From: Streptomyces silvae
GTDB taxonomy: Bacteria; Actinomycetota; Actinomycetes; Streptomycetales; Streptomycetaceae
Length of the DNA stretch: 64,000 nt
Assembly (NCBI RefSeq): GCF_016745505.1
Contig: NZ_JAERUC010000207.1
Coordinates: forward strand, 1 to 64,000
Direction of reading: 5' to 3'
In this document: positions 54,218-62,746 of the stretch, piece after piece
Layout: each line of letters starts with the position of its first letter
How positions within the stretch are numbered: position 1 is the first letter of the stretch
Position numbers and translations under genes: made by a program
Notes under the pieces: model-generated
What the model saw: the letters and a program-made list of their open reading frames with translations, nothing else
Told to the model about the DNA's origin: nothing
The model's database searches: none

Positions 54218-55266
54218 CCACCACCATCGAGAGCCCCCCGGACACCTCGAAGGCGCCCGAGCGGAGCGCCTCCTCGCTCGTGGACGCGGTCTTCCGGGCG
54301 CGGGAGATCTCCATCGCGGGGGCGCTGGCCCTGCTGATCCTCGGTACCTATCTGGCCAACCCGCGTTTCCTGTCCGACCAGGGCATCAAGGACCTGCTGC
54401 TCAACGCCTCGATCCTGGTGCTGCTCGCCGTCGGCCAGTCCGCCGTCGTGATCACCCGCAACATCGACCTGTCCGTAGGCTCGGTCGTCGGCCTGTCCGC
54501 CTTCGCCTGCGGGAAGTTCGTCGCGGGGAGCGACCACGGTGTGCTGACGGTGATGCTGCTCGGCATCGCGATCGGCGTCGTCTGCGGCCTGGTCTCCGGC
54601 GCCCTCGTCAGCTTCGGCAGGGTCCCGGCGCTCGTCGTGACCCTGGGCATGCTCTACATCATCCAGGGCGTCGACTACTGGTGGGCGCAGGGCGAGCAGA
54701 TCAGCGCCTCCGACGTACCGGACGCGGTGCTGGGGCTCGGCAGCGGGAGCGTGCTCGGCATCCCGTATCTGCCGCTGATCGCCGTCGTGCTGCTCGCGGC
54801 GACCGCGTACTTCCTGCGCGGCTACCGCTCGGGGCGTGAGCTGTACGCGATCGGGTCGAGCCCCGAGGCCGCCCGGCTCGCCGGGATCCCGATCCGCCGC
54901 CGGATCCTCGCCGCGTACGCCTTCTCCGGTGCCGTCGCCGGCTTCGCGGGGGCCCTGTGGCTGGCCCGCTTCGGCACCGTCGTCGCGGACAACGCGCACG
55001 GCTGGGAGCTGACCGTCGTCAGCGCGGTCGTCGTCGGCGGTGTCGCCATCACCGGCGGCACCGGCACCGTCTGGGGCGCCGCGCTCGGCGCCCTGCTGCT
55101 CACCACCATCGGCAGCGTCCTGGTCGTGCTGAAGGTGGACTCCTTCTGGCAGGGGGCCATCACCGGTGCGCTGCTCCTGCTGGCCATCAGCGTCGACCGG
55201 ATCGTGAACCTGCGGATGACCGCCGCCCTGAGGAAGAGGAACGCCCGTCATGACCACGGCGCCTGA
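54214..55266 (+). CDS. rhaP: Sugar ABC transporter permease, rhamnose type
   Basis: A 350-residue CUT2 permease of the RbsC family with about eight to ten predicted helices. It has NIDLSVGSVVGLSAFACG in the N-terminal half and GGVAITGGTGTVWGAALGALLL near the C-terminus, both hallmark segments. A cytosolic N-terminal tail of about 35 polar residues precedes helix 1. It overlaps rhaT by 4 bp and rhaQ by 17 bp. Confidence 0.85.
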   Translation: MTTTIESPPDTSKAPERSASSLVDAVFRAREISIAGALALLILGTYLANPRFLSDQGIKDLLLNASILVLLAVGQSAVVITRNIDLSVGSVVGLSAFACGKFVAGSDHGVLTVMLLGIAIGVVCGLVSGALVSFGRVPALVVTLGMLYIIQGVDYWWAQGEQISASDVPDAVLGLGSGSVLGIPYLPLIAVVLLAATAYFLRGYRSGRELYAIGSSPEAARLAGIPIRRRILAAYAFSGAVAGFAGALWLARFGTVVADNAHGWELTVVSAVVVGGVAITGGTGTVWGAALGALLLTTIGSVLVVLKVDSFWQGAITGALLLLAISVDRIVNLRMTAALRKRNARHDHGA

Positions 55267-56305
55267 CACGAAGACGGCCCCCGCCCCGCGGGCCGCGACG
55301 AAGCCCTCTCCCGTACGTGATCTGGCGTTGCGCTGGGACACCGCGGTCGGTGTCCTGCTGGTGGCGGTCCTCGTCGTCGGGCTGGGGACCACGGAGGGCT
55401 TCGGCTCGGGCGAGAACCTCGCGTTCGCCTTCAACGACATCGCCGAAGTCGCCCTCATCGCCCTGCCGATGACGCTCCTCGTCGTCGCCGGGCAGATCGA
55501 CCTGTCGGTGGCCTCCATGCTGGGCCTGGGCAGCGCGCTGACCGGAGCGCTGTGGGAGGCGGGCTGGGCGTTCGAGATGATCGTGCCGGTGGTGCTGCTG
55601 GTGGGCGTCGCCGGTGGTCTCCTCAACGGCTGGCTGGTGACCAGGGTGGGGCTGCCGTCCCTGGCCGTCACCATCGGCACCCTGGCGCTCTACCGCGGCC
55701 TGGCCTCGGTGGCGCTCGGCAGCGACGCGGTGACGGACTTCCCGCAGGTCTACGCGGACTGGGCCGTCGACACCACGACCGTCCCCGGCACCTTCCTCAC
55801 CTATCCGGTGCTGCTCTTCCTCGTCCTGGCCGTGGTGGCCGCGGTGGTGCTGCACGCCACGGGGCTGGGCCGCTCGCTCTTCGCGATCGGCGCCCAGGAG
55901 GAGGCCGCGTACTTCGCCGGTATCCGGGTCAAGCGGATCAAGCTGCTGCTCTTCGTCGTGACCGGTCTCTTCTCCGCCTTCGCGGGTGTCGTCTTCACCC
56001 TCCGCTACGGAAGTGCCCGCGCGGACAACGGACTCGGCTTCGAGATGCTCGTCATCGCGTCCGTCCTGCTCGGCGGCATCGACTTCGACGGCGGGAAGGG
56101 CACGCTCTTCGGCGCGGTCGCCGGTGTCCTGCTGATCGGCCTGCTGAAGAACCTGCTCACGCTCAACGACATCGCCAACGAGGTGCAGGTCATCGTGACC
56201 GGGCTGCTGCTCGTGGCGTCCGTCCTGACCCCTCGGGTCATCGCCACGGTCGTCGAACGCCGGCACAGGAGGGCCGCGAACACTCCCCCGCCCCGGTCGT
56301 CCTGA
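55250..56305 (+). CDS. rhaQ: Sugar ABC transporter permease, rhamnose type
   Basis: A 351-residue partner CUT2 permease. The signatures are GQIDLSVASMLGLGSALTG and LGGIDFDGGKGTLFGAVAGVLL. Having two separate permeases with one double ATPase is the known composition of rhamnose importers, unlike the single-permease ribose system. Its start lies 17 bp inside rhaP, so translation is coupled. Confidence 0.85.
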   Translation: MTTAPDTKTAPAPRAATKPSPVRDLALRWDTAVGVLLVAVLVVGLGTTEGFGSGENLAFAFNDIAEVALIALPMTLLVVAGQIDLSVASMLGLGSALTGALWEAGWAFEMIVPVVLLVGVAGGLLNGWLVTRVGLPSLAVTIGTLALYRGLASVALGSDAVTDFPQVYADWAVDTTTVPGTFLTYPVLLFLVLAVVAAVVLHATGLGRSLFAIGAQEEAAYFAGIRVKRIKLLLFVVTGLFSAFAGVVFTLRYGSARADNGLGFEMLVIASVLLGGIDFDGGKGTLFGAVAGVLLIGLLKNLLTLNDIANEVQVIVTGLLLVASVLTPRVIATVVERRHRRAANTPPPRSS

Positions 56306-56346
56306 ACGCCCCTCCCCCGTACCCCCTCCGAAAGGCACACGCCGTC

Positions 56347-57432
56347 ATGATGCTCCGCAATGCCGCCGGGCGCCGCGCCGTCGCGTCCGCAGCCGCCGCT
56401 GTCTCGCTCGCCCTCGCCCTCACCGCCTGTTCCGGCACCACGAAGGACAGCGAGGAGAGCGGGAGCGCGAAGGCCGGCAGCTCCGCGAAGGCCGATCCGG
56501 ACGCACCGCTGAAGAAGGGCCTGAAGCTCGCCTTTCTGCCCAAACAGATCAACAACCCGTACGAGAAGCTCATCGACGAGGCGGGGATCGCGGCGGCGAA
56601 GGAGTACGGCGGCACGGGCAAGGAGGTCGGCCCGTCCGACGCGAGCGCGTCCTCGCAGGTCTCCTACATCAACACCCTGATCCAGCAGCGCCAGGACGCC
56701 ATCCTCGTGGCGGCGAACGACCCCAACGCGGTGTGCGGCCCGCTCAAGCAGGCCATGAAGAAGGACATCAAGGTCGTGGCGTACGACTCGGACACGGCCA
56801 AGGACTGCCGTCAGCTCTTCATCAACCAGGCGGGCTCGGAGGAGATCGGCCGCAGCCTGGTCCAGCACCTCGGTGAGCAGATCGGCTACAAGGGCAAGGT
56901 CGCGATCCTGTCGGCCACCCAGAACGCGACGAACCAGAACACCTGGATCGAGTACATGAAGCAGGAGCTGAAGCTCCCGAAGTACAAGGACATGGAGCTG
57001 GTCAAGGTCGCGTACGGCGATGACGCGGACCAGAAGTCCTTCCAGCAGACGCAGGGTCTCATGCAGGCCTACCCGGACCTCAAGGGCATCATCTCGCCCA
57101 CGACGGTCGGCATCGCCGCGGCGGCGCGCTACCTGAGCGACTCCTCGTACAAGGGCAAGGTCGTCCTCAACGGGCTCGGCACCCCGAACCAGATGCGCAA
57201 GTACATCAAGAACGGCACCCTCGAGCAGTTCTCCCTCTGGAACCCGGAGGAGCTCGGCTATCTCGGCTCGTACGCGGCCGCGGCGCTGGCCTCGGGGCAG
57301 ATCACCGGTGCGGAGGGCGAGAAGTTCAAGGCGGGCAAGCTCGGCGAGTACACCATCGGCAAGGACGGCGAGGTCATCCTCGGCGAGCCGACCGTCTTCG
57401 ACGCCAAGAACATCGACTCGTTCGACTTCTGA
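56347..57432 (+). CDS. rhaS: Rhamnose-type substrate-binding lipoprotein
   Basis: A 361-residue solute-binding protein of the family-4 (periplasmic-binding-protein-like I) type. The signal peptide ends in LALALTACSG, giving lipid attachment. The mature domain has KLAFLPKQINNPYEKLIDEA and AILVAANDPNAVCG, typical of RhaS/LsrB-like proteins. It sits 41 bp after rhaQ. AAAGG lies 11 bases before the ATG at 56347; the next codon is also ATG. Confidence 0.85.
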   Translation: MMLRNAAGRRAVASAAAAVSLALALTACSGTTKDSEESGSAKAGSSAKADPDAPLKKGLKLAFLPKQINNPYEKLIDEAGIAAAKEYGGTGKEVGPSDASASSQVSYINTLIQQRQDAILVAANDPNAVCGPLKQAMKKDIKVVAYDSDTAKDCRQLFINQAGSEEIGRSLVQHLGEQIGYKGKVAILSATQNATNQNTWIEYMKQELKLPKYKDMELVKVAYGDDADQKSFQQTQGLMQAYPDLKGIISPTTVGIAAAARYLSDSSYKGKVVLNGLGTPNQMRKYIKNGTLEQFSLWNPEELGYLGSYAAAALASGQITGAEGEKFKAGKLGEYTIGKDGEVILGEPTVFDAKNIDSFDF

Positions 57433-57449
57433 CCGGAGGGGCCGGCTCC

Positions 57450-57764
57450 ATGCAGCGTGTCTGCTTTCTGCTGAAGGTCCGTGAGGACCGCAAGGACGAG
57501 TACCGCGAGCGCCATGCGGCGGTGTGGCCGGACATGCTCGCCGCGCTGTCGGAGGCGGGCTGGCACAACTACTCGCTGTTCCTGCGCGAGGACGGCCCGC
57601 TGGTCGGCTATCTGGAGACGGAGGACTTCGACGCGGCCAGGGAGGCGATGGCGGCGACGGAGGTCAACGCCCGGTGGCAGCGGGAGATGAGCGAGTTCTT
57701 CGAGCAGCCGGAGGCGGCCGACGAGGCCATGGTCCCGCTGGCGGAGGTGTTCCACCTCGCCTGA
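57450..57764 (+). CDS. rhaM: L-rhamnose mutarotase
   Basis: A 104-residue enzyme that interconverts the anomers of L-rhamnose, feeding catabolism. The conserved QRVCFLLKVREDRKDEYRERH, VWPDMLAAL and GWHNYSLFLRE carry the active-site His and Tyr residues of this dimeric ferredoxin-like family. It is the gene that identifies the sugar of the whole operon. It starts 17 bp after rhaS with GGAGGGG upstream. The isomerase, kinase and aldolase of the pathway are not in the window. Confidence 0.9.
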   Translation: MQRVCFLLKVREDRKDEYRERHAAVWPDMLAALSEAGWHNYSLFLREDGPLVGYLETEDFDAAREAMAATEVNARWQREMSEFFEQPEAADEAMVPLAEVFHLA

Positions 57765-57774
57765 CCGGTGTCCG

Positions 57775-57805
57775 CCGCCCCGGCTGTCCGTGACGGCCGG
57801 GGCGG
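57775..57805. terminator. Bidirectional terminator hairpin between rhaM and the repeat protein gene
   Basis: CCGCCCCGGC (57775-57784) pairs with GCCGGGGCGG (57796-57805) around 11 bases, in the 48-bp gap between two convergent genes. Confidence 0.7.
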
Positions 57806-57812
57806 GCGTACG

Positions 57813-59006
57813 TCAGGACGCGGCGGTCGCACCCCGCACGTCCGGATACTCCACCTCGTCCGGCAGCGTGAAGCCGAGCTCGGTCAGCCGGGCCGCGACA
57901 TCCGCCGGGCTCCGGCCCGTCAGGCCGGCGCTGCGCAGGACGTGCTCCAGATGGACCGTGTGCCGGTACGAGCGGTCGACGGTCTCCAGCAGCCTGATGT
58001 CCGCCTCGTCGGCGGTCCCGGGGAGCTTCGCGTCGCCGTGCAGAAAGTGGCCCAGCTCGGTCAGCCGCGCGGTGATCTCCGCCGGGCCGCGCCCGGTGAC
58101 GCGGGACGCGCGCAGGAGGTGTTCCATCCGCAGTCCGACGGCGGTGTTCCTCCGCAGCCAGGGGGCGCGGCCGTCGACGTTCTCGCTGAGGATGACGAAG
58201 TCGTCGTCCTCCGGGGCCTCGGGCAGTGAACCGCCCGGTGCGCCGAGCCCCAGCACCTTCAGCCGGTCCACGATGTCCCGGGCGCTCCGCCCCGTCTCCC
58301 TGGCCGCGGTGAGGATGTGCCCCAGGGGCGGCTCCATGTAGCGGCCGAACCAGCGTGCGCCGGGGGTGTCACCGGCCCTGAGCAGCCGTTCGTCGCCGGG
58401 CTCGGGGGTGTACGGCAGCCGGAGGCCCAGGGAGGCCAGCCGCACGGCGGCGGCGTGCGGGCTGCAGGAGAGGACGTCGGCCGCCCCCAGCACATGTCCG
58501 GCGGAGACCTCGTCGCCCCAGTCGAGCCAACTGCCGTAGCCCCGGGCGTCGGTGCGGATCAGCATGACGTCACGGGGGTCAGGGGTCCCGGGGAGCGGTC
58601 CGGTGCCGCCGAGCCGGTAGCCGAGGGCCGTCAGCCGGCGCCCGACGTCGGCGGGGGCGCGTCCGGTGTGCTCCGCGGTCTCCAGCAGCTGGCGCAGGGA
58701 GACGGGCGAGGTGACGTCGATCCAACGCTGCAGGAAGGAGTCGCGGCCCTCCCTCCTGGTCAGCGCCGCGTCGTCGAGGGCCACGGCTTCGGGGAGCGGG
58801 CAGCCGGCGTCCTGGATGTCCGCGTATCCGAGGGCGGTCAGCCGGGTGACGACCTCCGCGGGACTCCGTCCCAGCAGGGCGGCGGCGTACAGGACGTGTC
58901 CGTACGGGACCTGCTCGCCGGGTTTCAGCACGGGTCGCTCACCGTTCAGGTCACGGCTGGTGAGCAGGGCATCTTCCGGGTCGTGGGCCGTGGGGGCGTC
59001 GGACAT
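57813..59006 (-). CDS. Protein of six tandem winged-helix-like repeats
   Basis: A 397-residue protein made of six degenerate repeats of about 60-70 residues. Each has a helix with the signature GRSPAEVxxRLxxLG (copies near residues 46, 116, 182, 252, 318 and 372), preceded by a short WLxR/WFGR-type strand, a GHxLxAA or EHLLRAS helix, and followed by LPxxPDxxDxxLL. This resembles a small winged-helix repeat that occurs in actinobacterial proteins associated with Hsp90-like ATPase and signalling domains, but I cannot verify the family name. No membrane segment or catalytic motif is seen. The next gene upstream on the strand encodes a leucine-rich-repeat protein. Confidence 0.72.
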   Translation of the reverse strand: MSDAPTAHDPEDALLTSRDLNGERPVLKPGEQVPYGHVLYAAALLGRSPAEVVTRLTALGYADIQDAGCPLPEAVALDDAALTRREGRDSFLQRWIDVTSPVSLRQLLETAEHTGRAPADVGRRLTALGYRLGGTGPLPGTPDPRDVMLIRTDARGYGSWLDWGDEVSAGHVLGAADVLSCSPHAAAVRLASLGLRLPYTPEPGDERLLRAGDTPGARWFGRYMEPPLGHILTAARETGRSARDIVDRLKVLGLGAPGGSLPEAPEDDDFVILSENVDGRAPWLRRNTAVGLRMEHLLRASRVTGRGPAEITARLTELGHFLHGDAKLPGTADEADIRLLETVDRSYRHTVHLEHVLRSAGLTGRSPADVAARLTELGFTLPDEVEYPDVRGATAAS

Positions 59007-59067
59007 CGTGCGGGCCTTTCTGCTGCGGCTGGGCGAGCGGGTACGGGGCGGAGGCCGGGGACGGCGG

Positions 59068-60021
59068 TCATTCGGAGACCGCGATGTACCTGCCGGACTC
59101 CTCGTCCCAGCCGTCGTCCGCGTCCTCCTCCTGCCGGCCGGTGAGGTTCACGCGCACCCCCTGCGGCTCCAGCTCCGTCCAGATCCGCAGCATCATGTCC
59201 TGGCTGAGGTAGTGGTGCGAGAGGTCCAGCTCCCGCAGGTGGGACAGCGGCTGCCCGCTCAGCAGCGCCTCCGCCCCCTCGTCGCCGAGGGTGCCCATCG
59301 ACAGGCTCAGCGAGGTGAGTCCGCCCACGACCGGCGCGGAGGCCAGGGCCGCGGCCAGCTCGTCCTGCACCGGACTGTTCTGCAGCCCCAGGTGGCGCAG
59401 CGCGGGCTTGCCGGTGCAGGCGAGCAGCGGGGCCAGGTCCTCGGCCCTGGTGCCGCCGCCGTACCAGTCGTCGCCCAGCCACAGTTCGAGGTGCTCCAGC
59501 GACGGGAGGGACGCGGCGGCGATCTGGGCGGCCGCCTCGCGGGGCAGCCCGCCCGATTCGATGCGCAGCACCCGGAGCCCTTCGTGGCCCGTCACCGGGA
59601 ACTCCAGGCCCTCCCCGCCGCGCATGGCCAGCTCCCGCAGCCCCGGGAACGCCTCCAGAAGCTCCGTGAGACCGCCGAGGCAGATCGTGGAGATCATCGC
59701 CTCCTCGTCCTCCAGGTCGCCGAGGAACAGGGCTTCGAGCCCGGTGAACCGGGACCGGAGTCCGAGCAGTTCGTCCGGGCTCCTCCCGGCGTCACCGTCG
59801 TACCAGGGACTGCCGAAGATCAGAGCCCGTACCTTCTCCAGTTCGACCGACTCGGTGAACCGCTTCCAGTAGGACCCGGAGCCCTCGTCGGTCGTGTACG
59901 GGCCGCAGTGGAGGCGCCAGGCCACGGCGTCCGTGTCCGGCAGGTCCGCGGGGTTCGCGTACGGCGGGAAGGTGAAGGCCGGCAGTCCGTGGAACTGCTC
60001 GACGTGCTGGACATAGGACAA
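59068..60021 (-). CDS. STM4015-family leucine-rich-repeat protein
   Basis: A 317-residue protein. The N-terminus SYVQHVEQFHGLPAFTFPPY is typical of the STM4015 family. From about residue 110 on it has irregular leucine-rich repeats (LTELLEAFPGLRELAMRGG, LPSLEHLELWLGD, LTSLSLSMGTLGDEGAEAL, LSHLRELDLSHHYLS). The start is a TTG at 60019-60021 with AGGAG 8 bases upstream; the longer ORF start has no such site. LRR proteins act as protein-binding surfaces. Its gene lies 61 bp upstream of the repeat protein gene, and the two may act together. Confidence 0.82.
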   Translation of the reverse strand: MSYVQHVEQFHGLPAFTFPPYANPADLPDTDAVAWRLHCGPYTTDEGSGSYWKRFTESVELEKVRALIFGSPWYDGDAGRSPDELLGLRSRFTGLEALFLGDLEDEEAMISTICLGGLTELLEAFPGLRELAMRGGEGLEFPVTGHEGLRVLRIESGGLPREAAAQIAAASLPSLEHLELWLGDDWYGGGTRAEDLAPLLACTGKPALRHLGLQNSPVQDELAAALASAPVVGGLTSLSLSMGTLGDEGAEALLSGQPLSHLRELDLSHHYLSQDMMLRIWTELEPQGVRVNLTGRQEEDADDGWDEESGRYIAVSE

Positions 60022-60089
60022 AGCGATGGCTCCTGACAGTCCGTTCGACGGCGGTCGATGTGTTCTATCAGCCGCCACCGACAAGGACG

Positions 60090-60119
60090 GGCCCGGCAGG
60101 GGTGATCCCCTGCCGGGCC
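60090..60119 (-). terminator. Hairpin terminator after the VWA lipoprotein gene
   Basis: GGCCCGGCAGGGG-TGAT-CCCCTGCCGGGCC is a perfect 13-bp stem with a 4-base loop, 15 bp beyond the stop of the 60134-61729 gene on the minus strand. Confidence 0.8.
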
Positions 60120-60133
60120 AACGGGCAGCCCTG

Positions 60134-61729
60134 TCAGCTGAGTTCGCCCTCGCCGGTGTCGCCCGGCGCTTCGTCGTCGCCGCCACCCCTGATCCGGTCG
60201 GCCTGCTCGATCGCCGTGGCGAGCTTCTCCACCGAGCTGTCCTCGGTGGAGGAGGCCAGCTTCCTTGCCCGGCCCGCGAGTTGTCCGAGGGTGGGTGTGC
60301 CGGGCAGGTCGCCGCCGCGCAGGGTGTCCGCGAAGTAGGCCGCCACTGCGGTCACCTGGAGCCGTTCACCGGCCGCGCCCCAGAGCTTCCCGTCGATCGC
60401 GCCGGTCCCCACGGAGCCGGTCTCCTCGTGCGCCTTGCCGGTCTTCGGGTCCAGCCAGCGCACGGTCGCCGTGGCCACCCGGCCGGAGGCGCCCTCACGG
60501 AGCCGTACGGCGTAGAGGGCGGTCACCGTGTGGCCGGGGCCCACCTCGCCGCCGTCGACGCTGTCGTCCCGGAAGTCCTCGTCGGCGACCTTGCGGTCCT
60601 CGTAGCCGATGAGCTGGAACTGCTTGACCGTCTTGCGTTCGAAGGCGACCTGGGCCTTGGCGTCACGGGCCCGGAGTTCGACGTGGGCGGGCAACTGGTC
60701 GACGAAGACCTTCCTGGCCTGGGTCTCGTCGGCGATGTACGTGGTGTTGCCGTCACCCTTGTTGGTGAGGCGTTCCATCAGCGCGTCGCCGTAGTCGCTG
60801 CCGACCCCGACGCCGAACAGGGTGATGCCGTACTCCTTGCGGGCGTCGCCGATGCGTTCCAGGATCGCGTCGGCGTCGGTCTCGCCGGTGTTGGCGAGTG
60901 CGTCGGAGAGCAGGACGACCCGGTTGCTGGCGTCCTCGCGGTGGCCCTCGACCGCCTCCCGGTAGCCCACCTCGATGCCGGCCGCCACATTGGTGGAGTC
61001 GGCGGGTTCCATCTCCTCGATGGCGTCCCGGATTCTGGTGCGGTTGCCCTGGAGGCGGGTCATCGGGAGCCGGGTCTCGGCCTGGCCGCTGAAGGTGACC
61101 AGGGAGACGGAGTCGTCGTCGCGCAGCTCGTCGGCGAGGATGCCCAGCGAGGTCTTCGCCAGGTCGAGGCGGCCGGGTTCGGACATCGATCCGGAGATGT
61201 CGACGACGAAGGTCAGTGCGGCGGGCGGGCGTTCGCCCGCCTTCGACGCGGCCCTGGTGGCCAGCCCGACCCGTACGAGCGACCAGCCGGCGGCATCGGG
61301 CCGGGCGCCGTCGACGCTCACCGAGAAGCCGTTGCCCTGGGGCTGCTCGTACCCCTGGCGGAAGCTGTTGACGAACTCCTCGGGGCGCACCGTGCCGGCG
61401 TCCGGCAGCTGTCCGTCGCCCAGGGTGCGGCGGGCGTACCCGTAGCTGGCGGTGTCCACGTCCAGGGCGAAGGTCGACAGGTAGTCGGGCGCGACGCTCT
61501 CGCGGGCCGCGCCGTCCTCCGCCTCGCTCGCCCCGTCCTCCTGCTGCCCCGGGGCGGCGGACGGAGCGGCGGGGGCCCTCTTGCCCCCGGCCGGTCCGCC
61601 GCTGCCGGCGACACCGCGGTCGCCTGCGGAGTCGGTGGTCGTGCCCGTACCGCTGCACCCGGTGATCAGGATGCCGCCCGCCAGAAGGAGCGCGAGTGCT
61701 CCCCGATGCGTCCATGCCCTGCATTCCAT
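60134..61729 (-). CDS. YfbK-like VWA-domain lipoprotein
   Basis: A 531-residue lipoprotein. The lipobox is GGILITGCSG. After a Gly/Ala/Pro-rich linker comes the YfbK N-terminal domain (FALDVDTASYGYARRTLGDG, then VRPEEFVNSFRQGYEQPQG). The VWA domain follows (FVVDISGSMSEPGRLDLAK, DSVSLVTFSG and LLSDALANTG), with its DxSxS metal site intact, and then a C-terminal helical domain (about 420-520). The ATG at 61729 is preceded by a G-run about 5 bases upstream. YfbK-like proteins have no settled role; surface exposure suggests adhesion or assembly functions. Confidence 0.87.
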   Translation of the reverse strand: MECRAWTHRGALALLLAGGILITGCSGTGTTTDSAGDRGVAGSGGPAGGKRAPAAPSAAPGQQEDGASEAEDGAARESVAPDYLSTFALDVDTASYGYARRTLGDGQLPDAGTVRPEEFVNSFRQGYEQPQGNGFSVSVDGARPDAAGWSLVRVGLATRAASKAGERPPAALTFVVDISGSMSEPGRLDLAKTSLGILADELRDDDSVSLVTFSGQAETRLPMTRLQGNRTRIRDAIEEMEPADSTNVAAGIEVGYREAVEGHREDASNRVVLLSDALANTGETDADAILERIGDARKEYGITLFGVGVGSDYGDALMERLTNKGDGNTTYIADETQARKVFVDQLPAHVELRARDAKAQVAFERKTVKQFQLIGYEDRKVADEDFRDDSVDGGEVGPGHTVTALYAVRLREGASGRVATATVRWLDPKTGKAHEETGSVGTGAIDGKLWGAAGERLQVTAVAAYFADTLRGGDLPGTPTLGQLAGRARKLASSTEDSSVEKLATAIEQADRIRGGGDDEAPGDTGEGELS

Positions 61730-61855
61730 ACGTACCCCCCACGTCGTGGACATCTGTGAATGTGACGTACGAGGTGGCCGGGCGGAGTCGTCGGAAGCGT
61801 TGCGGAACCGTCTCGATGGCGCAACGACGGGCGCCGGCGGGGCGGAACGTCAAGG

Positions 61856-62746
61856 TCAGGACACGATGTCCTTACGACTGAACCCCCGGAAGGCGAGCGC
61901 GAACAGGATCAGGGCATAGGTCACCGATACGGCCGCGCCCTTCACCATCCCGCCCCATTCGAGGTCGGGCTGGAGCGCGTCGGCCCACGCGAACTGCCAG
62001 TGGGCGGGCAGGAACTCACGCCATGTGCCGAGCGCGGTGACCGCGTCCAGGACATTGCCGACGATGGTCAGCCCGACCGCGCCGCCCACCGCGCCGAGCG
62101 GTGCGTCCGTCTTCGTCGACAGCCAGAACGCCAGCCCGGCGGTGACCAGCTGGGAGACGAAGACGAAGGCGACGACGAGCGCGAGACGCGGCACGGTGTC
62201 CGAGGTGGCGAGCGCGCCGCCGGTGGGCAGCTTCAGCGGCCCCCAGCCGTACGCCGCCGCTCCCGCGGCCAGCGCGACGAGCGGCAGCAGCACCATCGCG
62301 GCGAGGCTGAAGCCGAGCGCCACGACGAGCTTGCTCCACAGCAGCCTGGCCCGGGGGACGGGCGCGGCGAGCAGGTAGCGAAGCGAGGACCAGCTGGCCT
62401 CGGAGGCGACCGTGTCCCCGCAGAACAGGGCGACCGGCACCACCAGCAGGAAGCCGGCGGAGACGAAGAGGCAGGTCGCAGCGAAGTTCGCGGCGGACTC
62501 CGTCGCCACGTCCATGAGGTTGATCCGCGAACCGCCGCCCCCGCCGCCGCCTTCACCGCCGCCGGGGGTGCCGCCGACCGCGAAGGCGATGATCAGGACG
62601 AACGGCAGCGCCGCCAGCACCCCGAACATCAACAGCGTGCGCCGCCTGCGCAGCTGCCTCATCGCCTCCACGCGCAGCGGCAGGGTGCGGCGCGAGCGGT
62701 AGCCGGGGGCCTCGGGGAGTGCCTGGATCTCTGGTGCGGAGCTCAT
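61856..62746 (-). CDS. ABC-2-type transporter permease
   Basis: A 296-residue membrane permease with six predicted helices and a Gly-rich loop (residues about 60-72) after helix 1. It follows the pattern of ABC-2 subunits of the NosY/bacitracin type, with VASEASWSSLRYLLAAPVPRARLLWSKLV as the coupling region. It begins 4 bp inside the end of the ATPase gene (ATGA), forming one exporter. The substrate is unknown. Confidence 0.87.
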   Translation of the reverse strand: MSSAPEIQALPEAPGYRSRRTLPLRVEAMRQLRRRRTLLMFGVLAALPFVLIIAFAVGGTPGGGEGGGGGGGSRINLMDVATESAANFAATCLFVSAGFLLVVPVALFCGDTVASEASWSSLRYLLAAPVPRARLLWSKLVVALGFSLAAMVLLPLVALAAGAAAYGWGPLKLPTGGALATSDTVPRLALVVAFVFVSQLVTAGLAFWLSTKTDAPLGAVGGAVGLTIVGNVLDAVTALGTWREFLPAHWQFAWADALQPDLEWGGMVKGAAVSVTYALILFALAFRGFSRKDIVS

